A stretch of DNA of 64,000 nucleotides from JABGQS01 sp963674545 (GTDB taxonomy: Bacteria; Bacillota; Clostridia; Christensenellales; SZUA-584). The DNA lies in assembly GCA_963674545.2 (NCBI GenBank), contig CAXXFB010000001.1:1364001-1428000 (forward strand). Reading direction: 5' to 3'. The position numbers and the translations under genes are program-made. How positions within the stretch are numbered: the stretch's first letter is position 1; each line of letters opens with the position of its first letter. Below are positions 26,115-34,995 of this stretch, in pieces. The notes under the pieces are model-generated. The model worked only from the letters and a program-made list of their open reading frames with translations, did no database searches and was not told where the DNA came from.

Positions 26115-27893
26115 TCAGCTCTCCACTTTTATAACGTTGTTTCTACTTCTATAGTTAATTATATTAAGTTCCCATACGGAATCTCCGTTTTCCTGCTGAG
26201 AGGTTTTATCGAATTCAAAGCCGGCAAAAAAATCTGCTACCATAGCATTCTTTGCGGTTTTATAATAATAGCCTTTTATCTTTTCTATGCCCCGCTTCTT
26301 AGCACGCTCTACAACACTGTCCATCATTGCGTCTTCCATACTGCGTTTTAAAACACGGCAGCTCATCAGCCACAGGTCTATATGCAGAGTCGTTTCTTCC
26401 TGCCTGCCTATCACAACGCTGACAACACCGTTATCGCCAAATTTATCTGTCAGCTTACCATATACGCAAATGTAGTTTTGGTCAGCGCTTACGCTCTCAA
26501 TCTCGCTCTGCTGATACCGTTTCGTAGTAAGGTTGAACTGATTAGATTTGTTTGTCAGCTGTGTTATCCTTGGTATGTATATGTCTTCGAATTCCCGTAT
26601 AACTGCGCTCATCTCCAGCGATTTTAAATAGTCTTCATAGTTCTCAAACGTCTTGCTCTGCTGTTTTCGTATTGCGTTTGCAGCATACATCTCGCTGCGC
26701 TTTTTATCGTCTTCCGAAAGGCTGGTCACTTCAAAGAAACCCGACTTGTCAATTATGTTTATAAACGTTTCCACGCTGCCAACTTCCGGCACGCTCGCTT
26801 GAGTCTGCGCTCTTGTTATTCCCCGCTCGACCGGGTTGTCGTCTATGAAGACAAGGCTTTCCGGCAATATCTCAAGCTCATCCGCAATGTCAATAAGGTT
26901 CTTGTCCTTGTTCTCCCAGTTTGCTTTTATAACTATAAAATCTTCCGGTCTGAGCGTTCCTTCCGGGTGGCCAAGGCCTTCCATTGCATTATCATACTCA
27001 TTCTTTGAATTAATGTTTAAAATAATACCGAGATCTTTATGCGCCTTTACATACTGCTGGAATTCGCTGTAGACCTGCCCCATCGGCGTCTCGTGACCTA
27101 TCTCTATTCCTTCAACGCCGTCGTCGCCGACTACACCGCCCCAGAGAGTGTTGTCGAGATCGAGCACCAACGACTTTTTGTTTTTGCCGTATATCGACTT
27201 TGTTATATTGGCAACGCTGTGCGCAAGGTATGGTATCGCCGTCATATTTAAACTGTATTTGTAAAGATGCCAGAAAGAAGGCTCTGCCCAGTTTTCCAGC
27301 CCAAAGCTTGCCGAGAGGTAGTTGATATCGTTTATATAAAAATTCTCATTTTCTTGTGCATATTCATAGAAAAGGCTGTTTAGCCTTGTTATAAAATTAG
27401 TCCTGCCGTGTATGTCGCTTGCGTCCATGTTGCCAAGAAGGCGGAATGGCGGCATCTCGAAATTGTTCTGTATAACGACACATCCAAAGCGCTCTTTTAT
27501 CTTTTCCCACATTACTCGGTAGTGCTCAAACTGTTCTTGCAGCAAAGCGTCTGTCTCTGCCGGGCTGTTCTTCACCGTTGGAAAAACGGATATGTTTCTG
27601 TTGCTTGTATGTATGAAAACAACGTCCGGAGAGAAGCTATATAGCCCGCTCTCTTCGAACATTACGTCCTGCCAGTACTGGGCAAACTCGCTTTCATAAA
27701 AGACAGGTTCTATCCCGTAGTTCAATAAAAAAAGCTCCAGGCATGCCTTTATATCATGCGTTGTTGAGCCTCCCAACACAGCGATATTCTTTTTAATACG
27801 ATCGCCGCCCTCTTCCAATAGTTCTTTCTTAATGCGTTTTTTCTTTTTAAGAATGAGCTCCGTATCAAAAGGGTATTCGAGCAGTTTGTTCAT
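26115..27893 (-). CDS. FkbH-like HAD-IIIC family protein
   Basis: 592 residues. N-terminal region (1-230) has an SGNH-like first strand (NIAVLGGSTTHDI, about 37-49). The HAD core has Asp245-x-Asp247 in LVLDLDNTLWGG, NINSKNE as motif II and VFIDDNPVERG as the acidic motif. A C-terminal GNAT-like part ends in the LRVLKRSMED segment (MSCRVLKRSMEDAMMD). Characterised FkbH proteins dephosphorylate 1,3-bisphosphoglycerate and load the glyceryl (3-carbon) unit onto an acyl carrier protein for methoxymalonyl or tetronate synthesis. With an ACP, an MBOAT and an SGNH-like protein next to it and no polyketide synthase, the glyceryl unit may instead be destined for the cell surface; this is inference. 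Confidence 0.9.
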   Translation of the reverse strand: MNKLLEYPFDTELILKKKKRIKKELLEEGGDRIKKNIAVLGGSTTHDIKACLELFLLNYGIEPVFYESEFAQYWQDVMFEESGLYSFSPDVVFIHTSNRNISVFPTVKNSPAETDALLQEQFEHYRVMWEKIKERFGCVVIQNNFEMPPFRLLGNMDASDIHGRTNFITRLNSLFYEYAQENENFYINDINYLSASFGLENWAEPSFWHLYKYSLNMTAIPYLAHSVANITKSIYGKNKKSLVLDLDNTLWGGVVGDDGVEGIEIGHETPMGQVYSEFQQYVKAHKDLGIILNINSKNEYDNAMEGLGHPEGTLRPEDFIVIKANWENKDKNLIDIADELEILPESLVFIDDNPVERGITRAQTQASVPEVGSVETFINIIDKSGFFEVTSLSEDDKKRSEMYAANAIRKQQSKTFENYEDYLKSLEMSAVIREFEDIYIPRITQLTNKSNQFNLTTKRYQQSEIESVSADQNYICVYGKLTDKFGDNGVVSVVIGRQEETTLHIDLWLMSCRVLKRSMEDAMMDSVVERAKKRGIEKIKGYYYKTAKNAMVADFFAGFEFDKTSQQENGDSVWELNIINYRSRNNVIKVES

Positions 27894-27935
27894 TAAGACT
27901 TTTTACCTTCTTTTTACTTTCAAAACATTACTGCA

Positions 27936-27964
27936 ATGATAGCATAAAAAAATGTGGTTTTCAA
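27936..27964 (-). promoter_or_regulatory. Promoter of the FkbH-ACP-MBOAT-SGNH operon
   Basis: Minus strand: -35 TTGAAA (27959-27964), 17 bp, -10 TATCAT (27936-27941) with an extended TGC just before it. It lies 42 bp upstream of the FkbH start. Confidence 0.75.
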
Positions 27965-28018
27965 GGCTGTAGGATCATATACAACAAGCTGATAATCTTC
28001 AGATGCATGTAATACTAT

Positions 28019-28048
28019 TTGACTAAAAAACAATAAATACTATAGAAT
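28019..28048 (+). promoter_or_regulatory. Promoter of the metalloprotease-like lipoprotein gene
   Basis: -35 TTGACT (28019-28024), then either TATAGA (28041-28046, spacer 16) or TAGAAT (28043-28048, spacer 18). About 40 bp before the ATG. Confidence 0.6.
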
Positions 28049-28087
28049 AGTAATGTAATTACAGTATATTTAAGGTAGGATATATTA

Positions 28088-29266
28088 ATGAGGAAGCTTA
28101 TAATTTTACCGCTGACTATTTTGCTTATTTTGTCTGCCTGCTCCATTCAGACAACAATGCCAGAAGAAACTGAAATACAGCCTGCTGAAACACAAACCGC
28201 TGCACCACAGCTAGCTCTTCCGGAAGATGCGATCGAGGAAAACATATCAACAAAACTGGAATCTGTTTTAAATAGAAACCTCGAATTATATCTCACAACG
28301 ATATCACAGGAAAACGAGTACTATTATAACGAGCAGCAGCGATGGTTTCACGAAATCACTAACGACAGTATAACTGATTTTTCTTTGGATCTCCTCAATG
28401 TTGAAATGGTCGACGAGCAAACAGCTATAGCCACTATAAACGAATAGCACTATCATTATGAGCAGTTTGACTTCAACTACAAAATCCTATATAAACAAAT
28501 AGATGGCATCTGGCTGGACTGTGACTATCCGTTCGAAGTAAAAGAATATGACGGATTTATATTGAAATATCAGCCTGAAGAAACCCGTGCAATACAGTTT
28601 GCAGAAATTATACAAAGATCTATTAAAGCGCTGGCAGAGCAATTTGATATGCCGGTGAACAGCGATATCGAGGTTAAGCTATATTATGACAGAGAATTGC
28701 TGCGTCAAAGAACTGTGCCCACGGTAAGGAGGCTTTTCACAGGCTGGGGTGAAGCTGACGAGTCAATAAAATTCTATTCCGGTTTCGAAGACACCGAACG
28801 CTATTACCCTCTCTTGATGCATGAATTCACGCACCATATCACGCTGAAGATGAGTAACAACAATCTACCTTCATGGTTTGCAGAAGGGCTTGCTGTATCG
28901 TATGGGACATACCCTGCAGAAGGGGGTACCAGAATAGATAACGGTATGCTGACAAAAGATGATGTTGCCGTCACTTTGGATTGGCTTTCCAAGTTTGATA
29001 ACAGCGCTGCGACGGATGAAGCCCAAATCGCTTCATTTTATCACGGGGCCGGGATGTTCGTGGAGTTTTTAAGAGGCGCTTACGGTCAGCAGTGTATTAT
29101 TGATATACTTAATAAAGCAGGTGAAAAGCCGTATAACAAAAGTATTCTAAATGATAAATTTTATATTCAAAACCAACAAACGCTCCTTGAAGCTTTTGAT
29201 GCAGTTTTAGGCAAGAGTCTGAATGAGCTCTCAGACGAGTATCTGAAATGGTTGGAAGAGTATTAG
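28088..29266 (+). pseudogene. HExxH metalloprotease-like lipoprotein interrupted by an in-frame TAG
   Basis: The two halves lie in the same frame and are separated by one TAG (28445-28447, codon 120). Without it the gene is 393 codons including its stop. The N-terminus is a lipoprotein signal (MRKLIILPLTILLILSAC, Cys18). The second half has zinc-site His245-Glu246-x-x-His249 in LLMHEFTHHITL and Glu266 in WFAEGLAVSYG, the pattern of MA-clan (gluzincin) peptidases. Other genes in this window end in TAG (for example 18446-18448), so TAG is not recoded here. A CAG-to-TAG change is the simplest explanation. Whether the product is dead or the base is wrong cannot be told. Confidence 0.85.
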
Positions 29267-29356
29267 CGTTTCATCCACAATTATAGATACCCTGAATAGC
29301 ACAATAATCTGAATATGTGAACAATGAACATCAGTATATTTTTTGCAAGTTTTTCT

Positions 29357-29385
29357 TTGCATATGCCATTTACATATGATAATAT
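29357..29385 (+). promoter_or_regulatory. Promoter of the L,D-transpeptidase gene
   Basis: -35 TTGCAT (29357-29362), 17 bp, -10 TAATAT (29380-29385). Confidence 0.65.
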
Positions 29386-29412
29386 AAGTAAAAATTTATC
29401 AGGAGCAAAACA

Positions 29413-30474
29413 TTGAAACCTTGGTTGTCCGTTATCATTAAAATATTCATAGTTATATTGGTTGTAGCCGCTGTTATTACAATTATTACGATCAACGATA
29501 ATGCAGAAAACAAGTCTGCCTCAGAGCCTTCCCCTACGCCTGCTGCAGTAACACCAACTGTAGCCAAGACACCTGAAACCACACCGACACCTACACCTAC
29601 ACCGGAGGTGACGCCTGAACCAGCTTATATACCGGAACCGGACGAACTATTACCATTCGAACTTGCTGAGCTTCCGATTTTGAGCGGAACGATTGGGTAC
29701 AAGGTGGAATACGGCAGTTTGATAGCCAATTGGGAGCCTTCCAGTGAAGCTGATTATTGTGTTCTTTATGCGCTTGATGCAAACGACGTCGTTTACCATA
29801 AAGACATACTTTGGGCAGATATAGACAGCTGGTCTATATCAGGTATACGGCACGGCAGTCTGCTCCTGTTATTCTATAAAGACATGGGAGAAAAGAGTGC
29901 AGAGGATGATGAGCTTTTAAAAGCGATTCTACAACCTATAGTAGCTGATGATTCTATGTTCACTGCAAACGAGACCCTGCAGAACAAGTATTATATAATA
30001 GTCGATAAAGAAGATTACACATTTGCGATATTTACCTATGATGAAAATGGCGAATATACAAAGCTGGTAAAAGCATTCCCCTGCGCTGTAGGAAGGTCTG
30101 CCAGGATGACGGCTCTTGGTTCTTTCAAGATAAGCTCCAAAGGCGCCTGGAAGCGCTGGAACTCCGGCCAGTTCTCGCCATATTACACAAAGTATACAGC
30201 AGGTGTATACATCCACGGCCCGATATTTAGCAAAAAAAGTTTTGATTCACTCCAGCAACGTTCTTATAATGCAATAGGTTCATCGGCAACCAGCGGATGC
30301 ATCAGAACGACTGTGGAAGCCGCAATGTGGATATACTATGAATGCCCGGCAGGTACCGTTATTGAAGTGGTCGAAAGCAGCGATATGGTCGATCATGTTG
30401 AAAAGATACCTATTGATGAGAACTACCCACGCTGGGACCCTACCGATGTAAATAAACCTGTAGCGGATAATTAA
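29413..30474 (+). CDS. L,D-transpeptidase (YkuD domain), TTG start
   Basis: 353 residues. An N-terminal membrane anchor (about 4-27) is followed by a Thr/Pro-rich linker (about 36-76, repeating TPTPTP) that probably spans the wall. A middle domain precedes the C-terminal YkuD domain (about 195-335), with the catalytic motif SSATSGCIRT (Cys nucleophile) and upstream His in VYIHGPIF. Such enzymes form 3-3 cross-links in peptidoglycan. The start TTG is 8 bp after AGGAG (29401-29405 region); no ATG or GTG is available nearby. Confidence 0.92.
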   Translation: MKPWLSVIIKIFIVILVVAAVITIITINDNAENKSASEPSPTPAAVTPTVAKTPETTPTPTPTPEVTPEPAYIPEPDELLPFELAELPILSGTIGYKVEYGSLIANWEPSSEADYCVLYALDANDVVYHKDILWADIDSWSISGIRHGSLLLLFYKDMGEKSAEDDELLKAILQPIVADDSMFTANETLQNKYYIIVDKEDYTFAIFTYDENGEYTKLVKAFPCAVGRSARMTALGSFKISSKGAWKRWNSGQFSPYYTKYTAGVYIHGPIFSKKSFDSLQQRSYNAIGSSATSGCIRTTVEAAMWIYYECPAGTVIEVVESSDMVDHVEKIPIDENYPRWDPTDVNKPVADN

Positions 30475-30486
30475 GAATAAAACAAA

Positions 30487-30516
30487 AGCTTCAGTTCAAA
30501 TGTCTGAAGCTCTTTT
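30487..30516. terminator. Terminator between converging genes
   Basis: AAGCTTCAG ... CTGAAGCT then CTTTTAT on the plus strand, with an A-run on the other side; serves the transpeptidase and probably the converging aldo/keto reductase gene. Confidence 0.75.
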
Positions 30517-30520
30517 ATAA

Positions 30521-31747
30521 TTACTTTGTTTTACGATTCTTTTTCCCCGCGTTCACAAAAGGCCGGGCAACCGCAGCCATCGCCCTTAGCGGCAGCCCTT
30601 CCATCTCTTTTTTAACGTTTTTCAATTCTTTTCTTATCTCTATATTTTGCGGGCACTTTTTTTCGCACTCGCCGCATTCAATACAGTTGACAGCAAGATG
30701 CGGTTTGCCGTCATTTGTCATTATACCGTTAAACGCAATGTGGAAGAACTTCGCAGAAGACCTGCCAAACATATTATAGTTGTTCAAATCTTTGAAAGCG
30801 TCTGGAATATTTATCCCCGCAGGGCAAGGAAGGCAGTATCCGCAGCCGGTGCAGCCAACGGCCATCATCTCAAGATACTTCTCTTTCACCTCTTCTATTA
30901 TCTTTTTTTCCTTCTGTGTCATACATCCCGGATAAGCTTGCGAGGCAGTCTCTATATTCTGTTTAATATGCTCTATATCGTTCATGCCGGAAAGAAGCAG
31001 CGTTACAGCAGGGTTGTCATAGATCCACCTCAGCGCCCACTGCGCCGGGCTGCGTTTTATACCTGAACTTTCGTAAATCTGCTCTATTTGCCTTGGCAGC
31101 TTTCCCGCCAGTGAGCCTCCTCGGAGCGGCTCCATAACTATAACGCCAAGGCCCTTTTCATTGGCATATTCTATTCCGGCTCTGCCGGCCTGCATGTTCT
31201 CATCGAGTATATTGTACTGTATTTGCGTAAAGTCCCAATCGAAATCGCCAACCACTCCCGGAAAGTCTTCATATGCACCGTGGTATGAAAAGCCAAGCTT
31301 GCGCACTCTGGCCTGTTTTTTAATTCCGTTCATCCATTCTATTATGCCAAGGCTTTTCATCTTCTCCCATGTACTTCCGTTTATGGCATGGAGAAGATAA
31401 TAGTCTATGTATTCGACATTCAATTTAACTAGCTGTTTTGAGAAAATCTCATCGAATTTTTCCTTTTTATTTATAATAAACGTCGGAAGCTTGGTCGCAA
31501 TGTTTACTTTTTCACGGTACCCGTCTTTTAATATGTGCTGCCCTAAGAAGCTTTCCGACTCACCTTTGTGGTACGGATAAGCCGTATCAAGATAATTTAC
31601 TCCGTTATCGATAGCATAAAGTATCTGTTTTTTTGCTTCCTGCACATCTATTGAAGAAACAAATCTGCCTTTTGTCGGCAGCCTCATGCAGCCAAACCCA
31701 AGTACTGAAAGTTTTTCGTCAGATCCGGGCATAGTTCTGTATTGCAT
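30521..31747 (-). CDS. Aldo/keto reductase with C-terminal ferredoxin-type domain
   Basis: 408 residues. The TIM-barrel AKR tetrad is visible: Asp and Tyr in NYLDTAYPYHKGESE, Lys in NIATKLPTF and His in YYLLHAIN. The C-terminal extension (about 310-380) carries two iron-sulfur clusters: CTGCGYCLPCP and CIECGECEKKCP. These AKR-ferredoxin fusions are common in anaerobic Firmicutes; substrate unknown. It starts with ATG 31747 preceded by AAAGGACAAG. The downstream stop overlaps the shared terminator region. Confidence 0.93.
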   Translation of the reverse strand: MQYRTMPGSDEKLSVLGFGCMRLPTKGRFVSSIDVQEAKKQILYAIDNGVNYLDTAYPYHKGESESFLGQHILKDGYREKVNIATKLPTFIINKKEKFDEIFSKQLVKLNVEYIDYYLLHAINGSTWEKMKSLGIIEWMNGIKKQARVRKLGFSYHGAYEDFPGVVGDFDWDFTQIQYNILDENMQAGRAGIEYANEKGLGVIVMEPLRGGSLAGKLPRQIEQIYESSGIKRSPAQWALRWIYDNPAVTLLLSGMNDIEHIKQNIETASQAYPGCMTQKEKKIIEEVKEKYLEMMAVGCTGCGYCLPCPAGINIPDAFKDLNNYNMFGRSSAKFFHIAFNGIMTNDGKPHLAVNCIECGECEKKCPQNIEIRKELKNVKKEMEGLPLRAMAAVARPFVNAGKKNRKTK

Positions 31748-31763
31748 GTCTTGTCCTTTCTTT

Positions 31764-32702
31764 TTAAAAATCCGGTGTTTCCAGTATCTTTGGTTCTATC
31801 TTTCTCGTTAGCGTCGTAGTATACGGTACAAAGTTTTTTGCCCAAAACCTCATTGCATTAGGGTTATATGTCTCATAATCTACACTTATTCTATCGTATC
31901 CTTCTTTTTTTACCGACGATGCAAGACATTCAAGCAGCCCTGAATATATGCCGCTGCCTCTGAACTGTGGTTTCATAAAGGCGCCTGATATATTTACCGT
32001 ATCACTTTGTGTAGCAACAAAATTGCCCGCATCTTGCTGCAGTCTGATATAGGCGATTATTTCGTCGTCTTTAAGTGCTACAAAATAGCGTTTGCCCTTT
32101 ATTCTTGCAAACGTCTGAGGAGTCTCTTCATAGTAAGGCAGAAAAACCGGCGAACGCCGCAGATGTGAGAAAAGTCCGTTATGAAGCTCTCTCACTTCCG
32201 GATATCTTTGCTCTTCAAGCTCTCTGAATTCTATACCGTCTATTTCTATGGCATCAAACTTCCTGCTGCTGATATCCATTACTGCATACATTACGCAAGC
32301 GCCGAACACATTATAAAAAAAGCTATCAAGCGCATCAGTATCGTGTGAAAATAGTGTGACTTCGTGAGTCAGCGCTTTTGCATCTACCCATTTTTGTGCA
32401 GCAGCTCCATACAGCCTTGAATATATCCTGCCCCGGTCTTTCATGACAGCTCCGTGAGCGTGAATCGGACAGAATGCCCTTGGATTGCCAAACCGCTCCG
32501 AAACTTCGGTGCACAAGAACCCGAGCATCTCATCTTCTTCATACAAAGCTACTCCAAGGCCGTTGTCTGCAAACCCCTCAAGCCCCGGCATACTCTTTAC
32601 TTTCGGAAGTTGTGGATTTGCATTCCGCTCTTCCTCATAATTCTCTCTAACAAGTGCTTGCGCTTTTAACATATCTTTTTTCTTAAAGTCCGTTACTTTC
32701 AC
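31764..32702 (-). CDS. GNAT family N-acetyltransferase, probable GTG start
   Basis: 312 residues from GTG 32702, chosen because GGAGG (32710-32714) is 7 bp upstream; the ATG two codons earlier is only one base from it. A GNAT core lies in the C-terminal half: VNISGAFMKPQFRGSGIYSGLLECLASSVKKEG (acetyl-CoA loop R-G-S-G-I-Y) and the following YNPNAMRFWAKNFVPYTTTL. The N-terminal half (about 1-170) resembles a degenerate second GNAT fold. Substrate unknown. It ends 16 bp before the aldo/keto reductase start, so the two are probably co-transcribed. Confidence 0.85.
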   Translation of the reverse strand: MKVTDFKKKDMLKAQALVRENYEEERNANPQLPKVKSMPGLEGFADNGLGVALYEEDEMLGFLCTEVSERFGNPRAFCPIHAHGAVMKDRGRIYSRLYGAAAQKWVDAKALTHEVTLFSHDTDALDSFFYNVFGACVMYAVMDISSRKFDAIEIDGIEFRELEEQRYPEVRELHNGLFSHLRRSPVFLPYYEETPQTFARIKGKRYFVALKDDEIIAYIRLQQDAGNFVATQSDTVNISGAFMKPQFRGSGIYSGLLECLASSVKKEGYDRISVDYETYNPNAMRFWAKNFVPYTTTLTRKIEPKILETPDF

Positions 32703-32859
32703 TTGCATACCTCCGCTAATCTTTAGTATCTTTACCCCGCTGCTGATTGTAATTATAGCATCAGTGAACATCACCGTCAAAATTGCACTGCTGCGTTTAT
32801 TATGGTAATATCGGATTGTAAACTCTGGCTTTTACTAAATAGGTTTCAAGGGGAACGAC

Positions 32860-33399
32860 ATGAAGCAAAATATAAAAAAAAGGTGCATACTTATATTTCC
32901 AAAGTTTGATAACGCTGAAGTAATAGACGATATACGCCGGCAGTTCGACCCCAGTTATAAACTCATTGCCCCGCATATAACTTTAGTGTTCCCTTTTGAA
33001 AGCAGTATAAGAAAGCAGGAACTCATGGAGCACGTTTCAAGCGCCGTTGGTGATATGAGCTGCTTTGATTTAAAGCTACATGGCATCAAGCGCATGGACG
33101 GCGAGAACTTTTACCTTATGCTGGGCGTTCTTGAAGGCATCAGTGTGATAAGCGACCTGCACGAGCGGCTTTATTCAGGTATACTGCGCGAGTTCAAACC
33201 CAACTGGCCGGGCGGGTTCATGCCGCATATGACGCTGGGCCAGTTCGAGAGCAATGACGATCTTGTCGAAGCGCATAACAATCTTGTGCATATCAAAGAA
33301 GTTTTTAACGCACATATATGCAAGGTAAGCGTAGAGATAATCGGCAGGAAAAGCGAGTCAATAATAGAGTTTGAATACCCCCTGCGTAACCAGTCTTGA
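32860..33399 (+). CDS. 2'-5' RNA ligase family protein (2H phosphoesterase)
   Basis: 179 residues. The two HxT/S motifs that define the 2H superfamily are PHITLVFPF (about residue 44) and PHMTLGQF (about 127), symmetrically placed as in LigT and ThpR. Members hydrolyse or ligate 2'-5' or 2',3'-cyclic phosphodiesters in RNA or nucleotides. AAGGGGAA lies before the ATG. It precedes two small genes; the role of the group is unknown. Confidence 0.9.
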   Translation: MKQNIKKRCILIFPKFDNAEVIDDIRRQFDPSYKLIAPHITLVFPFESSIRKQELMEHVSSAVGDMSCFDLKLHGIKRMDGENFYLMLGVLEGISVISDLHERLYSGILREFKPNWPGGFMPHMTLGQFESNDDLVEAHNNLVHIKEVFNAHICKVSVEIIGRKSESIIEFEYPLRNQS

Positions 33400-33450
33400 A
33401 TTTTCTACTGTACCAATGTTATTTGTGATAGAATATATACGGAGGTAGTT

Positions 33451-33672
33451 ATGTTTAAAAAAATAATCGCTCCCGTTGTTATCGGCATTCTGACGATTGC
33501 TGCAATTGTCTTATATTTTGGGCTTATAATTCAAATTATACCGTTCCTCTGGCTAAAGATTGTGATAATCGTAGTGCTGGTGTGTCTTGCGATAGCAATG
33601 GTCTATGTTGCGGTAGACAGGATAAGGGAAATTAAAAAGGAGGATATTGATGATGTTGTTAGTAAATACTGA
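33451..33672 (+). CDS. Small two-helix membrane protein
   Basis: 73 residues with two hydrophobic helices (about 7-30 and 34-56) and a charged cytoplasmic tail (DRIREIKKEDIDDVVSKY). ACGGAGG precedes the ATG. It overlaps the following YbjQ-like gene by 23 bp, so the two are translated as a unit. Function unknown; it may anchor the YbjQ-like protein. Confidence 0.8.
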   Translation: MFKKIIAPVVIGILTIAAIVLYFGLIIQIIPFLWLKIVIIVVLVCLAIAMVYVAVDRIREIKKEDIDDVVSKY

Positions 33673-33964
33673 TTTTATTACCGGCAGGGAACTCGAAACA
33701 ATCGAAATCGTGAAAGGCTCTACCATAAGGGCAAAGAATATCGGCAGGGACATACTGAGCGGTTTTAAAAATCTGGTCGGCGGAGAGCTTACAGCATATA
33801 CGGATATGATAAACGAAGCTAGAGCCATAGCCACAAAACGCATGGTGGAAGAGGCCGAAAAGCTGAGCGCTGACGGTGTTGTCAACATAAGATACGCAAC
33901 AAGCAGCGTCACCCAGGGCGCAGCGGAGGTAATGGTGTACGGAACTGCTGTGAAATTTAAATAG
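33650..33964 (+). CDS. YbjQ/UPF0145-family (heavy-metal-binding domain) protein
   Basis: 104 residues from ATG 33650 (AAGGAGG ends 6 bp upstream; a second ATG follows directly). The pattern GRELETIEIVKGSTIRAKNIGRDILSGFKNLVGGELTAYTDMINEAR is the signature of the YbjQ family, a small oligomeric beta-barrel of unknown function. The rest (SADGVVNIRYATSSV) is also typical. Earlier start TTG 33647 is possible but less likely. Confidence 0.92.
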   Translation: MMLLVNTDFITGRELETIEIVKGSTIRAKNIGRDILSGFKNLVGGELTAYTDMINEARAIATKRMVEEAEKLSADGVVNIRYATSSVTQGAAEVMVYGTAVKFK

Positions 33965-33978
33965 AAACAGTTTTCACA

Positions 33979-34008
33979 AGGCAGGGTCAATTCCTGCCTT
34001 TTCTCTAT
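33979..34008 (+). terminator. Terminator after the YbjQ-like gene
   Basis: AAGGCAGG GTCAATT CCTGCCTT followed by TTCTCT; eight-pair stem. Confidence 0.8.
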
Positions 34009-34028
34009 TAAAATTCTTTATATATTTA

Positions 34029-34985
34029 CTACACAGCCTTAAGACTTATCGTCCAGGCATATTCTCCGCCTGCTTTTAGTACACTGTTCTGTGCATGCTC
34101 TTTTGCCCTTCCCGGGTCGTCGAAAGTACCGGTGCAAGGCTCAAATGCTATATTGTGATACCCCTTGAACGCTCCGTCGTTTACCCATATGCCAAGATAA
34201 GGCACAGCTGAATCGTCAAACGAAAGCTCTAATCCGGTCCCGTCAGGGTATGTATATTTGCACCAGCCTTGCGGCGCCTCTTCATCAAAATAATATTTAT
34301 ATGTTCTGCCGTCTTCGTTTTTTTCTTCGGTAATGCTCAGCTCCGCGTATCCACCGTCTTTTGTGCTTGTCTGCGGCCATACGAGCACATCCCCTGCATT
34401 TGCAAATGAATCTTCAGAGCAGAACACACAGGTCGCCTTTGCCCCGTCTTTGTAGGGCAATGTGATCTGAGCTCCTTGCTGCGCATTGATCATTACGTGC
34501 CCTGCCCAGATAAAATCGAGATCGAACGGACTTAAATTCTTCGCTTCATACTCTATAGTGAGTTCGTCAACTCCGTCGAAACGTACCCACTTGTCAAGAC
34601 GATAGGCAAATCTTACACTGTATACCCACATGTGGAGGCATTTGCCCGATTCAAGTATTTCATATTCCCAAGGCAGTCCGCACACTTCGCCGTGGTCCGG
34701 CATCGAAGTCCCCGCCCAAGGGAAATCCATGTATTTATATTCGTCTATGTTGGGGAACATATCATCAAAACCACTGCATTCAGCTGCAACATAGTCACCG
34801 GCATATGCAAGTTTTTTATAACTTTTTCCGTCCGCCTGAACGAGAAATTCCCTCCCGCTTTCTTTATCAATAAGCGAAGCCATTTTAGCTCCATAAAGCG
34901 GAAGAAAAACCGCTTTTAATAAACGGCTCTCTATTGATACGGCCTCCACATCTTTATATTTTATTTGGGATATCTTTGTGTTCAT
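34029..34985 (-). CDS. Aldose 1-epimerase-like (galactose mutarotase fold) protein
   Basis: 318 residues from ATG 34985, with AAGGA 7 bp upstream; the open frame extends 24 codons into the preceding E1-beta gene but that part is not translated by this logic. Features: VFLPLYGAKMASLIDKESGREFLV at the start (mutarotase GAxxxS/L), FDDMFPNIDEYKY, the catalytic-site-like PDHGEVCGLPW, and a late NIAFEPCTGTFDDP. Family members interconvert alpha and beta anomers or bind sugars. It is the last gene of the long LacI-controlled run, so it probably prepares the incoming sugar. Confidence 0.85.
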   Translation of the reverse strand: MNTKISQIKYKDVEAVSIESRLLKAVFLPLYGAKMASLIDKESGREFLVQADGKSYKKLAYAGDYVAAECSGFDDMFPNIDEYKYMDFPWAGTSMPDHGEVCGLPWEYEILESGKCLHMWVYSVRFAYRLDKWVRFDGVDELTIEYEAKNLSPFDLDFIWAGHVMINAQQGAQITLPYKDGAKATCVFCSEDSFANAGDVLVWPQTSTKDGGYAELSITEEKNEDGRTYKYYFDEEAPQGWCKYTYPDGTGLELSFDDSAVPYLGIWVNDGAFKGYHNIAFEPCTGTFDDPGRAKEHAQNSVLKAGGEYAWTISLKAV

Positions 34986-34995
34986 CTTCGCATCC

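Noticed and set aside
28445..28447. Amber (TAG) recoding to an amino acid
   Set aside because: Other genes here end in TAG (for example at 9877-9879 and 18446-18448), so the code is standard; one codon is not evidence for suppression.
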